A stretch of DNA of 64,000 nucleotides from positions 3,286,001-3,350,000 of the forward strand of contig NZ_CP054141.1 of assembly GCF_013284035.1 (NCBI RefSeq). The letters are read 5' to 3'. Of this stretch, positions 16,369 through 23,614 are shown piece by piece (the stretch's first letter is position 1; each line of letters starts with the position of its first letter). Made by a program: the position numbers and the translations under genes. The notes under the pieces were generated by a model. That model ran no database searches. It saw nothing but the letters and a program-made list of their open reading frames with translations, and was not told the origin of the DNA. Source of the stretch: Flavobacterium sp. M31R6 (GTDB lineage Bacteria; Bacteroidota; Bacteroidia; Flavobacteriales; Flavobacteriaceae).

Positions 16369-17283
16369 TTGAAAACATTTTTTTTTTACGCCTCATTTTT
16401 AGTTCTTTTTTTATCAATTAATGCTTTTGCTCAAGACAGCACGCAAAGTACTGAAAAATTTACTGCACACAATAAAGGAAAATTCTTCATTTCATGGGGT
16501 GGCAACAGAGAAAGCTATAGTGAATCTGATGTAAACTTCAGAGGAAAAGATTACAACTTTACAGTTGATAATATGGTTGCTCACGACAAACCAAAAGGCT
16601 GGCATGTTGATTATATAAATCCTGCTAACATGACAATTCCTCAAACTAACTTTAGAATGGGATATTTCATTAACGATCATTACAGTGTCGCTATTGGTTG
16701 GGATCACATGAAGTATGTAATGAGCCAAGCTCAAATAGCTAATGTAACTGGTTATATTAATTTACCTGCTGATCAATCTGGCTCTATTTACAACGGAGTT
16801 TATAATAATACTCCTGTAGATATGTCTCAAGGTAATGCTCAGGAAGGTGGTTATGAGAAAAATGTTGTTCAGCCAAATGGTACTGCTTTTTTAATGTACG
16901 AACATACAGATGGTTTGAACTATGTTAATACTGAGGTTTCCAGACATGACGATATTTCGAAATTATTTAAATTACCAAATACAGATAAAATTCAGATCAA
17001 CTTAACTGAAGGTTTAGGAGCCGGACTTTTATATCCAAAAACAAATGCTACTGTGCTAGGAATGCCTCGTCATGATGATTTTCACATTTCTGGATATGGT
17101 TTATCTGCAAAAGCGGGAATTAACTTTACGTTTTTCAAATATTTCTATATACAAGGTGAACTAAAAACAGGTTACATCAACATGCAAGATATTAGAACTA
17201 CAACAAGTAGTGATGATAAAGCTTCACAAGATTTCTTCTTTTTCCAAAGAATTATTGCTTTTGGAGGTATTTTTAGATTATAA
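16369..17283 (+). CDS. Outer-membrane beta-barrel protein, tandem paralogue A, TTG start
   Basis: 304 residues beginning at a TTG (MKTFFFYASFLVLFLSINAF, read as Met) because a complete signal peptide begins there and no ATG fits. The mature part is beta-strand rich and ends in an aromatic barrel strand (FGGIFRL). About half its residues are shared with the next gene: NKGKFF-WGGNR, YNFTV, DHMKYVM, INLP, FEHT/YEHT-GLNYV, RHD-FHISGYG, NFTFFK. It has an extra segment around residues 160-175 (GNAQEGGYEKNVVQPNG) missing from its partner. Probably an outer-membrane protein of unknown role. Confidence 0.82.
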   Translation: MKTFFFYASFLVLFLSINAFAQDSTQSTEKFTAHNKGKFFISWGGNRESYSESDVNFRGKDYNFTVDNMVAHDKPKGWHVDYINPANMTIPQTNFRMGYFINDHYSVAIGWDHMKYVMSQAQIANVTGYINLPADQSGSIYNGVYNNTPVDMSQGNAQEGGYEKNVVQPNGTAFLMYEHTDGLNYVNTEVSRHDDISKLFKLPNTDKIQINLTEGLGAGLLYPKTNATVLGMPRHDDFHISGYGLSAKAGINFTFFKYFYIQGELKTGYINMQDIRTTTSSDDKASQDFFFFQRIIAFGGIFRL

Positions 17284-17302
17284 AATACTCTCACATAAAA
17301 TC

Positions 17303-17324
17303 AAAATCTCCTTCGGGAGATTTT
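17303..17324 (+). terminator. Short hairpin between tandem outer-membrane genes
   Basis: AAAATCTCC (17303-17311), TTCG loop, GGAGATTTT (17316-17324). Few T residues follow, so it may act as an attenuator or RNA stabiliser rather than a full terminator. The same hairpin, with a proper T run, follows the second gene. Confidence 0.6.
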
Positions 17325-17381
17325 AAGCATAAGATAGATTTTAGTTGCTTTAATAAAAATTATTAATCAAATTTAAAGACA

Positions 17382-18242
17382 TTGAAAACAAAATTTTTAC
17401 AGACTGCTTATTTAGTACTTTTTATTGCAATCAATACGTTTGCACAAAATGACGCCATAAAAAAAGAACTATATACCGCACACAACAAAGGAAAGTTTTT
17501 TGCACATTGGGGAGGAAATAGAACTTATTACACTACTTCTGATTTACATTTTGAAGGAGAGGGATACAATTTTACAGTAGAAAATGCACAATCTCATGAT
17601 TTACCAAAAGGCTGGAATATTGATTATGTAAAACCTGGAAGCTTAACTTCATCGCAGACCAATTGGAAAATTGGGTATTTTATACACGATAAATTTAATG
17701 TTTCCATTGGAGTTGATCACATGAAATATGTAATGACTCAAAACCAAACAGCAATGATTAATGGAACGATTAATTTGCCTTCGACTGAAGCTGGTTCTCA
17801 ATTTAACGGAACTTACAATAACCAACCAGTAGATTTAACTGACGGTAAATTTTTAAAATTTGAACATACAAATGGATTAAATTATGTTTTTACCGAAGCA
17901 GCTTATTACACAGATATCTCTTCAATTTTTGGAATTACAAATACCGATATCTTTCAACTAAATTTCACGCAAGGATTAGGAATGGGATTATTGGTTCCAA
18001 GAACAGACGCTACAGTATTACAAAAACAAAGACATGACGAGTTTCATATTTCAGGATACGGTTTTTCGGCGGATGCTGGTTTAAATTTCACTTTCTTCAA
18101 ACATTTTTACATGCTAACCGAGTTAAAAGGTGGTTATATTAACATGACAGATGTTAGGACTACTTATACTGGTGATCATGCTCAACATCATTTTTGGTAC
18201 GGAGGAACAATTGTTTCTTTTGGAGGTATCTTCAGACTTTAA
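17382..18242 (+). CDS. Outer-membrane beta-barrel protein, tandem paralogue B, TTG start
   Basis: 286 residues, also starting at TTG (read MKTKFLQTAYLVLFIAINTF) directly into a signal peptide. Strongly related to the preceding gene over its whole length (DHMKYVMTQNQTA, TINLPSTEAGSQFNGTYNN, FEHTNGLNYVFTEA, GGIFRL end), so this is a tandem duplication. Both copies keep the same non-ATG start and TTGAAAAC context, which suggests the weak start is ancestral. Terminator at 18264-18288. Role unknown. Confidence 0.82.
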   Translation: MKTKFLQTAYLVLFIAINTFAQNDAIKKELYTAHNKGKFFAHWGGNRTYYTTSDLHFEGEGYNFTVENAQSHDLPKGWNIDYVKPGSLTSSQTNWKIGYFIHDKFNVSIGVDHMKYVMTQNQTAMINGTINLPSTEAGSQFNGTYNNQPVDLTDGKFLKFEHTNGLNYVFTEAAYYTDISSIFGITNTDIFQLNFTQGLGMGLLVPRTDATVLQKQRHDEFHISGYGFSADAGLNFTFFKHFYMLTELKGGYINMTDVRTTYTGDHAQHHFWYGGTIVSFGGIFRL

Positions 18243-18263
18243 TTCATCCTCAACATAGTTATG

Positions 18264-18288
18264 AAATCTCCTTCGGGGGATTTTTTTT
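18264..18288 (+). terminator. Terminator after paralogue B
   Basis: AAATCTCC (18264-18271), TTCG loop, GGGGATTT (18276-18283, one G-T pair), followed by T residues. Confidence 0.8.
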
Positions 18289-18329
18289 ATTTATGACTAT
18301 CCGTGACAAATACCATACCCATTCAATTG

Positions 18330-18406
18330 GCCACGGATTAGAAAGATTAGCACAGATTTCTTTAATAATGGGAATAAAATCTGTGAAAATCTGTGTAATC
18401 AGTGGC
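18330..18406. repeat. Imperfect 31-bp inverted repeat (ATCTGTG type)
   Basis: Left arm 18330-18360 (starts GCCACGGATTAG, contains CACAGATTT) pairs with right arm 18376-18406 (AAATCTGTG ... TGTAATCAGTGGC) with a few mismatches. Sequences of this ATCTGTG type recur between genes in many Bacteroidota genomes, as I recall. It lies between convergent genes. Confidence 0.65.
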
Positions 18407-18446
18407 AAAAAAAAACACTTAGTACGCTTTACGGACTGTACTATTT

Positions 18447-18797
18447 TTATTTATATAATGTCTTTGCTTCCATTATCACATCAACCAAAATAGTATTATC
18501 AATATCCTCTAAATTATAATACCGAAGCGACTTGACTGTATTCCTCTTTTCTCCGACAAGATAATCCTGGTTTCCTGTTAATTGAAATCCTCTGGCAAAA
18601 CCTGCGTCTACAAATCCCTTTTTTTGATTGGGTGCCAAATAGCAGAAAGGTTTTTTCTTATAATAGAAATAAGGTATTCCCCATTTAAAAAGCAAATCCA
18701 ATTCAGGCATTTCCCGTTCAAACACACTTATTAGATGCAAAAGAATTGACCTAAACTTTTCAGACTGGCGATAGATATATTCGTCCGTAATTTTCAT
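18447..18797 (-). CDS. DUF1801 domain protein
   Basis: 116 residues, small alpha/beta fold: LISVFEREMPELDLLFKWGIPYFYYKKKPFCYL followed by KKGFVDAGFARGF. This matches the DUF1801 (YdhG/YobT-like) family, whose function is unknown. It is a single gene, convergent with the outer-membrane pair and divergent from the membrane-protein gene at 18872. Family call good. Confidence 0.82.
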   Translation of the reverse strand: MKITDEYIYRQSEKFRSILLHLISVFEREMPELDLLFKWGIPYFYYKKKPFCYLAPNQKKGFVDAGFARGFQLTGNQDYLVGEKRNTVKSLRYYNLEDIDNTILVDVIMEAKTLYK

Positions 18798-18820
18798 CTA
18801 ATAAAAATAATAAAAAAGTA

Positions 18821-18868
18821 TTGTTTTTCTTAAATTTTATTATTTACTTTGTAATTCAAAGTACTTTA
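18821..18868 (+). promoter_or_regulatory. Promoter plus candidate operator for the 18872 gene
   Basis: TTG (18821-18823), 20-nt spacer, TTACTTTG (18844-18851). Overlapping it is a 22-bp motif at 18847-18868: CTTTGTAATTCAAAG followed by TACTTTA. It matches the motif at 20588-20609 in 21 of 22 positions. The motif ends 3 bp before the ATG, so a bound protein would block transcription. Confidence 0.7.
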
Positions 18869-18871
18869 TAT

Positions 18872-19501
18872 ATGGACGATAAATATTTACAAGATATCAG
18901 TGAGATTAAAAACATGATGAATAAATCCTCTCAGTTTATATCTTTGAGCGGTTTAGCTGGAATAATGGCAGGTGTATATGCCTTGATAGGCGCTTTTATA
19001 GCCCATAAACTAATTCAAAATAACAACAATAATTATGGCACGGATAATTACGACAAGATTATCACTTTAGAAAGCCATACTTTCAAATTAATCGTTTTGA
19101 CTGCACTTTTAGTATTAGTTTTGTCAATAGCCACAGCCATATTACTTACCTATAACAAAACAAAAAGAGGAGGCGAAACAGTATGGAATAGCAGTTCAAA
19201 AAGACTGTTAACCAACTTCATGATTCCATTGGTAACCGGTGGAATTTTTGGCTTGTTATTATTGCGAAATGGAAGCTATGGATTGATTGCCCCCGTAACT
19301 TTGATTTTTTATGGTTTGTCTTGTGTAAATGCAAGTAAATATACACTCCGAGATGTGCGCTATCTGGGTATCACGATTATTATAATAGGGCTTTTGGCTA
19401 CCGAATTTTCCGGGTACGCGTTAGAATTTTGGGCATTAGGATTTGGAATCTGTCATATCGTATATGGTAGTATGATGTATTTCAAGTACGACAGGAACTA
19501 G
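18872..19501 (+). CDS. Conserved multi-pass membrane protein
   Basis: 209 residues. A short soluble start (MDDKYLQDISEIKNMMNKSS) precedes about six transmembrane helices (LSGLAGIMAGVYALIGAFIA, LIVLTALLVLVLSIATAILL, FMIPLVTGGIFGLLLL and others). ATG 18872 follows the operator-like motif directly. It heads the cluster that continues with the YiiX-like hydrolase, the winged-helix regulator, a small membrane protein and creD. I do not recognise a named family; the same motif upstream of 20622 suggests common regulation. Confidence 0.78.
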   Translation: MDDKYLQDISEIKNMMNKSSQFISLSGLAGIMAGVYALIGAFIAHKLIQNNNNNYGTDNYDKIITLESHTFKLIVLTALLVLVLSIATAILLTYNKTKRGGETVWNSSSKRLLTNFMIPLVTGGIFGLLLLRNGSYGLIAPVTLIFYGLSCVNASKYTLRDVRYLGITIIIIGLLATEFSGYALEFWALGFGICHIVYGSMMYFKYDRN

Positions 19502-19545
19502 ATTGCAGATTGCAGAATTTAGATTGCAGAGTTTTAGATTGAAAA
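19502..19545. repeat. ATTGCAGA-type simple repeat
   Basis: Degenerate repeats of AGATTGCAGA/TTTAGATTGCAG. Similar stretches occur at 37829-37857 and 40817-40920. Confidence 0.6.
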
Positions 19546-19595
19546 TAATAAAACAGACAATATCGATGTGAACTATGAAACCAAAAAGTACAGAT

Positions 19596-20267
19596 ATGAA
19601 AAAAACGAAATATATTTTTGCCATAATTACCTTTCTGATGAGTTTTGGATGTGCATTATTCATTGCTAATTCAATGTTTGGGAATATTCTTTTTGGTGCT
19701 CGACCTGTCACAGTCTTGGATAAAATACAAGAAGGAGACATGATTTTTCAAACTTCCCAATCCAAACAATCTGAAGCCATAAGAATAGCCACAAATTCCA
19801 AATTTTCCCATTGCGGAATCGTATTCATTGAGAAGGGTGAAAAATATGTTTTTGAAGCTGTTCAACCTGTAAAATACACACCCCTCAAAACTTGGATTAC
19901 CCGCGGAAAGGAAAATCATTTTTTGGTAACCCGATTAAAAAATGCATCGAGGCTTTTAAGTTCTGTAACTTTGCAAAAGATGAAAAATTATGCAAAAGGC
20001 TTCAACAACAAAGACTATGACCACTATTTTGAATGGTCTGATGATAAAATATATTGCTCAGAATTGATTTGGAAAATATACAAAAATGGTGCTGGAATCG
20101 AATTGTGTACTCTTCAAAAACTAAAAGATTTTAATTTAGAAGATACCCGAGTACAAGCAATACTAGCAGAAAGATATGGAAATAAAATCCCGCTTGAAGA
20201 GAACGTAGTCGCGCCTTCAAATTTGGAACAATCCAAAATAGTAAAAACAATTATAGATACCTACTAA
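19596..20267 (+). CDS. YiiX/YebB-like permuted papain-fold hydrolase
   Basis: 223 residues from ATG 19596 (an ATG at 19575 would add seven residues). An N-terminal membrane anchor (YIFAIITFLMSFGCALFIA) precedes a domain with EGDMIFQ, the His in FSHCGIVF (His72) and the Cys in KIYCSELIWK (Cys154), the circularly permuted Cys/His arrangement of the YiiX family (NlpC/P60-like). Related proteins are thought to cleave amide or ester bonds in envelope components or lipids. The winged-helix regulator gene starts 3 bp after its stop. Confidence 0.85.
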   Translation: MKKTKYIFAIITFLMSFGCALFIANSMFGNILFGARPVTVLDKIQEGDMIFQTSQSKQSEAIRIATNSKFSHCGIVFIEKGEKYVFEAVQPVKYTPLKTWITRGKENHFLVTRLKNASRLLSSVTLQKMKNYAKGFNNKDYDHYFEWSDDKIYCSELIWKIYKNGAGIELCTLQKLKDFNLEDTRVQAILAERYGNKIPLEENVVAPSNLEQSKIVKTIIDTY

Positions 20268-20270
20268 GAC

Positions 20271-20567
20271 TTGAAAAACATTATTCAAAATATAAATAAA
20301 GCATTTGACCACCGCATACGACTTGGAATCATGTCGGTTTTGATGGTCAATGAATCGGCTGATTTTAGTACTTTGAAAGAATTATTAGGCGTTACCGACG
20401 GTAATTTGGCCAGTCACACCAAAGCCTTGGAATTGGAAAGCTACATTGCAATCGAAAAGCAATTTATTGGGAAAAAACCAAATACAAGCTACAGAGCTAC
20501 CAAAGATGGTCGCAAAGCATTTCAAGATCATATTAATGCACTCGAAAAATTAATACAGAAACGATAA
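20271..20567 (+). CDS. Winged-helix transcriptional regulator, TTG start
   Basis: 98 residues: KAFDHRIRLGIMSVLMVNES, then a recognition region (FSTLKELLGVTDGNLASHTK) and the wing (EKQFIGKKPNTSYRATKDGR). This is the compact HTH_34/MarR-like fold common in Bacteroidota next to membrane-protein genes. It starts at TTG 20271, three bases after the previous stop, with no suitable ATG. It lies between two copies of a 22-bp palindromic motif (18847-18868 and 20588-20609), so it is the natural candidate to bind them. DNA-binding call secure, target inferred. Confidence 0.87.
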   Translation: MKNIIQNINKAFDHRIRLGIMSVLMVNESADFSTLKELLGVTDGNLASHTKALELESYIAIEKQFIGKKPNTSYRATKDGRKAFQDHINALEKLIQKR

Positions 20568-20584
20568 TCTATTTTTTTAATCAA

Positions 20585-20609
20585 ACACTTTGAAATTCAA
20601 AGTACTTTA
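20585..20609 (+). promoter_or_regulatory. Candidate operator copy 2, upstream of the 20622 gene
   Basis: CTTTGAAATTCAAAG (20588-20602) is a perfect 7-bp-arm palindrome around a central A. It overlaps a second palindrome, AAAGTACTTT. A -7-like ACACTTTG (20585-20592) overlaps its left end. It lies 12 bp before the ATG at 20622. Confidence 0.7.
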
Positions 20610-20621
20610 AAGTTTTAAATC

Positions 20622-20954
20622 ATGCAAACAATTCAAACCAATGAGGAACCTTTTGAAGGCAAAACCTCCACAGAACTTGCCCTTGGTTGTTTTATCATCG
20701 GAACACTGTTTTTTATTCTTTTTCTAACGCTGCAGGATACTTCTTTTGTTTTGATCATTGGATTTATTTTCACTGTATTGGCTCTATTTCTCAATGGAAT
20801 AATGCTCTATCATCTCTTGTACCATTTTTACATTTTACCGCAACAGCGGAAATACATCGGGCTTAAAATTATAATTCTGTTGGGTAACATTCCCGTAGCA
20901 TTTCTGTATTACGTCATTATAAACTATTTCGCATCTGCAAATTCACCTTTCTAA
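20622..20954 (+). CDS. Small three-helix membrane protein preceding creD
   Basis: 110 residues: a short polar N-terminus (MQTIQTNEEPFEGKTSTELA) and three hydrophobic helices (LGCFIIGTLFFILFLTL, FVLIIGFIFTVLALFLNGIM, IIILLGNIPVAFLYYVII). No named family recognised. creD starts 24 bp later, so the two are cotranscribed from the promoter that carries the operator-like motif. Confidence 0.78.
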   Translation: MQTIQTNEEPFEGKTSTELALGCFIIGTLFFILFLTLQDTSFVLIIGFIFTVLALFLNGIMLYHLLYHFYILPQQRKYIGLKIIILLGNIPVAFLYYVIINYFASANSPF

Positions 20955-20978
20955 TCAAATAACTTTAATCAACAAAAA

Positions 20979-22349
20979 ATGGAAACTCAAGAAAATCAAA
21001 ATCCTGCCCCTAACTCCTTTTTTCAATCAATTTTTCAATCCACAACAGCCAAAATGTTGATGGTAGGATTCCTAACTCTCATTTTGCTCATTCCGCTGGA
21101 ATTTGTCAAAAGTTTGATTCAGGAACGCTCGAACCGTCAAGAAGAAGTTATCTCCGAAATCAATGACAAATGGGGTGAAAGCGTCTATTTTTATGGTCCA
21201 ATACTAAAAGTTCCTTATACCGTTTTTGAGGAAACACTGTCTATTAACCAAAAAACAAATGAAACGGTAAAACAGCAAAAAGCAATTACCAAATACGCCT
21301 ATTTTTTTCCGGAAGACTTGAAAGCTAAATCCAATGTTACTACCAAGTTACTTAATAGAAACAACTACGAATCGGTCGTATACAGTTCCAAAATGAATTT
21401 TGAAGGGAATTATATTCAACCCGATTTCAGCAGCAGAAATATTCCAACCGAAAACATTCAATGGAATAAAGCCACCATATTGATAAAAACAACCAACTTA
21501 AAAAGCATTAAAGACGAGGTAAAAATAAATCTTGGCGGTAATAAATTGACATTTGAACCTGTTTACAGCACCAACATAACCGATTCAACACAAGCACTGG
21601 AAACCGGTTTTATAGACTTAAAAAACACCTTAAAGACAGACAAAACCAACTTTGGTTTCGACATCACCTACAACGGAAGTAAGCAAATAAAAATGGTTCC
21701 TATTGGTAAAACTACGCAGTTAAGCATGCAATCCAATTGGGCTTCGCCAAGCTTCACCGGTAATTTCCTTCCAGACGATAAAACCAAAAAAATCAACAAT
21801 GACGGTTTTGTGGCTAATTGGAAAATACTTCACATTAACAGAGCTTTTTCACAACAATTTTTCGAAGTCTTACCCGATTTAGGAACCTATGCCTTTGGAG
21901 TTGACTTTGTGATTCCCGTAAACCAATACCAACAGAATGAAAGAGCCGCTAAATATGGCTTTCTGGTGATTGGCCTGACGTTTTTGGTTTTCTTTCTAAT
22001 CCAATCCATCAGCAAAATCAGGATTCATATTTTCCAGTATACCATGATCGGGTTGGCATTGATTTTATTTTACACATTGCTGATTTCAATCACCGAACAC
22101 AGTAGCTTCACGAAAGCCTACCTCATCGCAGCAACAGCAATCATAGCATTGATATCGCTGTACTCCGTTTCGATCCTAAAAGGAAACAAATTCCCTATTT
22201 TCATCGCAGGATCACTCACCGGGTTGTACACCTTTATCTATGTCATCATACAACTGGAAAACTATGCATTATTGGTGGGAAGTATCGGTTTGTTTGCTAT
22301 CCTTGCAGCAGTAATGTACTTTTCAAGAAAAATAGACTGGAACAAATAA
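20979..22349 (+). CDS. creD: Cell envelope integrity inner-membrane protein CreD
   Basis: 456 residues in the CreD layout: one N-terminal helix (LMVGFLTLILLIPLEFVKSL), the family segment ERSNRQEEVISEINDKWG, a large periplasmic domain, then about five C-terminal helices starting at FLVIGLTFLVFFLIQSISKI. In proteobacteria CreD belongs to the CreBC regulon and affects envelope stability and colicin and beta-lactam phenotypes. Here the local regulator is a winged-helix protein rather than a two-component system. Family secure, physiology inferred. Confidence 0.93.
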   Translation: METQENQNPAPNSFFQSIFQSTTAKMLMVGFLTLILLIPLEFVKSLIQERSNRQEEVISEINDKWGESVYFYGPILKVPYTVFEETLSINQKTNETVKQQKAITKYAYFFPEDLKAKSNVTTKLLNRNNYESVVYSSKMNFEGNYIQPDFSSRNIPTENIQWNKATILIKTTNLKSIKDEVKINLGGNKLTFEPVYSTNITDSTQALETGFIDLKNTLKTDKTNFGFDITYNGSKQIKMVPIGKTTQLSMQSNWASPSFTGNFLPDDKTKKINNDGFVANWKILHINRAFSQQFFEVLPDLGTYAFGVDFVIPVNQYQQNERAAKYGFLVIGLTFLVFFLIQSISKIRIHIFQYTMIGLALILFYTLLISITEHSSFTKAYLIAATAIIALISLYSVSILKGNKFPIFIAGSLTGLYTFIYVIIQLENYALLVGSIGLFAILAAVMYFSRKIDWNK

Positions 22350-22362
22350 ACTAAAATAATCA

Positions 22363-22428
22363 GGAGCTAATCCTGCTACCCATTGCAATCCACGCCCAAA
22401 AGCAGGGGATTTTCACCGCAAACGTAGG
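22363..22428 (+). repeat. Degenerate structured repeat, second type, plus orientation
   Basis: Begins GGAGCTAATCCTGCTACCCA, like the minus-strand start of the 15353-15433 element (GGAGCTATTCCCGCTATCCG), and contains GGGGATTTTCACCGC where a partner arm would be. The stem is short and broken, so this is a decayed or divergent copy. Confidence 0.45.
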
Positions 22429-22548
22429 TGACTGAACTCCAGTTATAATAAAAATTAAGTGAAGTAATCTGGGCAAGGGTATTCATTTTTATAAGAACTT
22501 TTTATTATTGATTTGATATCCCGTAAGCTCTTTTTCCACATATAAAAA

Positions 22549-22588
22549 AACCACAAAGTAATGAACCTATTACTTTGTGGTTTTTTAC
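22549..22588 (+). terminator. Intrinsic terminator downstream of creD
   Basis: Stem CCACAAAGTAAT with ATTACTTTGTGG around a short loop, followed by TTTTTTAC. It lies about 200 bp past creD and probably ends read-through from that operon. Confidence 0.75.
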
Positions 22589-22709
22589 TTTTAAATTATT
22601 CCTCTTTCTGTGTGGTTCAGTTTAAGGAATTCTTGAATTGTACTTTGCAAAGCTCACGACAAATTGAATTTATTACCATTCAATTCCTCGCCATTTAAAT
22701 CATGATTTT

Positions 22710-22808
22710 TTATCTCTCAGATTTTTGGTTTATTTTATTTGCAAAGGAGATTAGCAGTACTAAAAGTAAAATTCCTGCAACAATACCTAATTCTAAAATT
22801 AAATGCAT
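22710..22808 (-). CDS. Possible 32-residue single-helix membrane protein
   Basis: From ATG at 22808 on the minus strand: MHLILELGIVAGILLLVLLI then SFANKINQKSER and a stop. One hydrophobic helix followed by a polar basic tail is the usual shape of real small membrane proteins. No ribosome-binding or promoter evidence is clear, and it sits alone in a repeat-rich spacer, so it may be chance. Confidence 0.3.
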   Translation of the reverse strand: MHLILELGIVAGILLLVLLISFANKINQKSER

Positions 22809-23241
22809 TTTGGATTTTTTTATGTTAGACTTTACATTTTTATTAGCTGTGTTGAATGCAAAAATAATCGCTTTTATATTCGAAAATACTTCATACTCAA
22901 CACAAATCATCTAATACTCCAAAGTTAAAAAAAATAAGATTATGTCAAAATATTGTCGATGAAATGCATCATTTTTGATAAACTAAACGTATTAATCGTA
23001 CGGAAAAATCATTGCGCTTTAGAAATTTATTTAATTCAATTCTCTTTTCTTACATTATATAAAAATCAATATTAAGAAATAACTCATGTATTGATCGGTA
23101 AACTTTTTTTTTGGTTATCCTGATGACAATATTGATTACCATCTCGTTACTTTTTTCTTTATGAGAAGATTTTTATGACTAACCAACCTTATAAACTAAT
23201 CAGGATATGATTTACAAATCCATTTCTTTAAAGGCACTTTT

Positions 23242-23369
23242 GCGTAAGGGCTTTTGGCTTTATCTTTATTTTTTTCTTTCAAAAAATAAAGATAAAGCCA
23301 AAAGCCCGACCCAGTTGCGAAAAACAAAGGAGGCACGACTGAGATTTTCACAACTGGGATACGCCCTTA
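23242..23369 (-). repeat. Structured dispersed repeat, copy 3, minus orientation
   Basis: Two hairpins. One has perfect 27-bp arms (23248-23274 and 23281-23307; starts GGGCTTTTGGCTTTATC) with a 6-nt loop. The other has 14-bp arms CCCAGTTGCGAAAA (23310-23323) and TTTTCACAACTGGG (23345-23358), one mismatch. On the minus strand the order is AGGGCGTATCCC, stem A, GGGTCGGGCT, stem B, CCCTTACGC, the same skeleton as copies 1 and 2. Confidence 0.8.
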
Positions 23370-23431
23370 TTATGATTTTTGGTCTTAATAAGTCAAAAAG
23401 TTTAGTATTTTTGAAAACTGAAAATGAAACG

Positions 23432-23614
23432 ATGAAAAAATTTATGATTTTGCTGATGGTTTTAGCCATTGGTGTTGCTTTGTATGAGCAGACGAGCGCC
23501 GATAAAAATGTGTATGTAATGGTGATTGCCATTGTCATTTTTATGATGGGAATGATGAAATTGAGCAGTAAGACTCCTAGTAAAAATCAAGATAAAGAAG
23601 AAGATGATGTTTAG
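23432..23614 (+). CDS. Small two-helix membrane protein
   Basis: 60 residues from ATG 23432: KKFMILLMVLAIGVALYEQ, a short loop (TSADKNVY), then VMVIAIVIFMMGMMKLSS and an acidic tail. A longer frame from 23207 reads through the structured repeat and is not credible. The -7 box TATTTTTG at 23406-23413 lies 18 nt before the ATG. It overlaps the Smr gene by 11 bp, so translation is probably coupled. Unknown function. Confidence 0.72.
   Translation: MKKFMILLMVLAIGVALYEQTSADKNVYVMVIAIVIFMMGMMKLSSKTPSKNQDKEEDDV

Larger units (their letters stand above)
22350..23431. other. Long intergenic region with several repeats
   Basis: About 1.1 kb without a convincing standard gene. Contents from left to right: a degenerate structured repeat (22363-22428), a terminator-like hairpin CCACAAAGTAAT / ATTACTTTGTGG (about 22549-22582), a possible small minus-strand ORF (22710-22808), an AT-rich stretch, and a large structured repeat (23242-23369). 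The -7 box TATTTTTG (23406-23413) for the next gene ends it. Confidence 0.6.

Noticed and set aside
23207..23431. 75-residue N-terminal extension of the small membrane protein
   Set aside because: It translates through the long hairpin repeat and ahead of the -7 box at 23406-23413.
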